NCBI GenBank assembly: GCA_001805695.1
Contig: MHGT01000008.1
Location: forward strand, 7,605 to 13,792
Direction of reading: 5' to 3'
Length of the DNA stretch: 6,188 nt
From: Omnitrophica WOR_2 bacterium RIFCSPHIGHO2_02_FULL_67_20
GTDB taxonomy: Bacteria > Omnitrophota > Gorgyraeia > Aquiviventales > Aquiviventaceae
Numbering within the stretch: the first letter of the stretch is position 1; each line of letters starts with the position of its first letter. Below the pieces are notes generated by a model. It did not search any database. It had not been told where the DNA came from and saw only the letters and a program-made list of their open reading frames with translations. Of this stretch, positions 5,542 through 6,188 are shown in pieces. A program made the position numbers and the translations under genes.

Positions 5542-6188
5542 TTTCACCGACGAGATCGTACTCGTAGCTGTCGGTCACGCGGACGGACACGAAGTCGCCG
5601 GGCGAGAGTGTGTGCTTGCTGCGTACGAAAATGGCGCCGTCCACGTCCGGACAGTCCGCGCGGGTGCGGCCGACGTACTGCCCGGGGTCGTCGGCCTCCC
5701 CCTCGTCGATGACGGCCTCCACCGTGCGGCCGACGGCCTCTTCGTTGAGCTCGGCGGCGATGGTCTGCTGGAGCGTCATGAGCCGGTCGAAGCGGCGCTG
5801 CATGACCGCCGCCGGCACCTGGTCCGGATACCGGAACGCGGCGCTGCCGTCCTCCTGGGAGTACGTGAAGGCGCCCAGCCGCTCAAACCGGACATCGCGC
5901 AGGAACGCCAGGAGGTTCTCGAAGGCCGCGTCGGTCTCGCCGGGGAACCCCACGATGACCGACGTGCGCAGCGCGATGCCCGGCACTTCGCGGCGCAGGG
6001 TCTCGATGCGCTCGCGCAGCCGGGCCTGGGTGATCGCGCGGTTCATGCGCGCCAGGACGCCGTCGTCCGCATGTTCGATCGCCATGTCGAGGTATTTGCA
6101 GACGGCGGGCTCGGACCGGATGGCCCGGATGAGCTCGTCGGACACGCCGCGCGGGTGGCAGTAGAGGAGCCGGATCCACCGCACCCCG
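5474..6188 (-). CDS. rimO: Ribosomal protein uS12 methylthiotransferase RimO, N-terminus outside window
   Basis: Radical-SAM methylthiotransferase that modifies an aspartate of ribosomal protein uS12. Only the C-terminal 237 residues are here; the N-terminal domain and the CxxxCxxC radical-SAM cluster motif lie beyond the window edge, so the apparent GTG at 6184 is internal. Recognisable family blocks are VRWIRLLYCHP, CKYLDMAIEHADDGVL, LRTSVIVGFPGET, FERLGAFTYSQEDGSAA and PDQVPAAVMQRRFDRLMTLQ. A TRAM-type domain then runs from about EEAVGRTVEAVID to VTDSYEYDLVGE. RimO is favoured over MiaB by CKYLD..., the DQVP block and the GRT.ADCPDVDG segment. The usual D-x-PLQH is replaced here by DMAIEH. 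The protein normally ends shortly after YDL.GE; here 22 more residues (rich in PV: DPVEPVKPVGP) are encoded by the 9-bp repeats. pgsA follows 43 bp downstream on the same strand, so co-transcription is likely. Confidence 0.94.
   Translation of the reverse strand, partial: GVRWIRLLYCHPRGVSDELIRAIRSEPAVCKYLDMAIEHADDGVLARMNRAITQARLRERIETLRREVPGIALRTSVIVGFPGETDAAFENLLAFLRDVRFERLGAFTYSQEDGSAAFRYPDQVPAAVMQRRFDRLMTLQQTIAAELNEEAVGRTVEAVIDEGEADDPGQYVGRTRADCPDVDGAIFVRSKHTLSPGDFVSVRVTDSYEYDLVGETVDPVEPVKPVGPLSRLADQRT

Overview
This window is roughly two-thirds G+C by eye. It carries a housekeeping cluster of six protein genes, two of them cut by the window ends. Read along the minus strand the order is rimO (partial), pgsA, thpR, [cinA on the opposite strand], recA, then an HtrA/DegP-type protease (partial). 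A rimO-pgsA-cinA-thpR-recA style neighbourhood is a familiar chromosomal core block in several bacterial phyla. With the high G+C, the N-terminal signal anchor on the protease and the many small intergenic repeats, it suggests an environmental, probably uncultivated bacterium. A Methylomirabilota/Rokubacteria-like or Omnitrophota-like lineage is my guess, held weakly. I see no phage, defence or CRISPR genes.

Layout. 1-1214 (minus): N-terminal 404 residues of a membrane-anchored trypsin-like protease with the start of a PDZ domain. 1215-1333: a spacer made largely of CGCAGAT/ATCTGCG repeats. 1334-2413 (minus): complete recA. 2414-2631: a divergent promoter region. It has a good sigma-70-type recA promoter (TTTACA, 18 bp, TATAAT), a GGGGTCAGACCCC palindrome pair, and a TATAAT placed so close to the cinA ATG that the cinA mRNA should be leaderless. 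2632-3885 (plus): complete two-domain cinA. 3886-4039: a convergent intergenic region with GGTAACC repeats and an A+T-rich imperfect palindrome that looks like a MITE. 4040-4708 (minus): thpR, interrupted in frame by a 108-bp palindromic insertion with a 6-bp target duplication. 4709-4848 and 5431-5541: two inverted arrays of 9-bp repeats around pgsA (4849-5430, minus). 5474-6188 (minus): C-terminal 237 residues of rimO, whose last 22 residues are encoded by the second array.

The genes are ordinary: a tRNA/ribosome-associated enzyme, phospholipid synthesis, RNA 2',3'-phosphodiester chemistry, NMN/competence-damage function, recombination and envelope proteolysis. The unusual biology is in the repeats. 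At least five repeat families occupy nearly all intergenic DNA and in places have become coding sequence. They supply the stop codons of cinA, pgsA and rimO, the sequence directly upstream of the thpR and pgsA start codons, the rimO C-terminus, and a 36-residue internal segment of ThpR. The best candidate for something undescribed is the protein-tolerated palindromic insert in thpR, followed by the paired 9-bp arrays.
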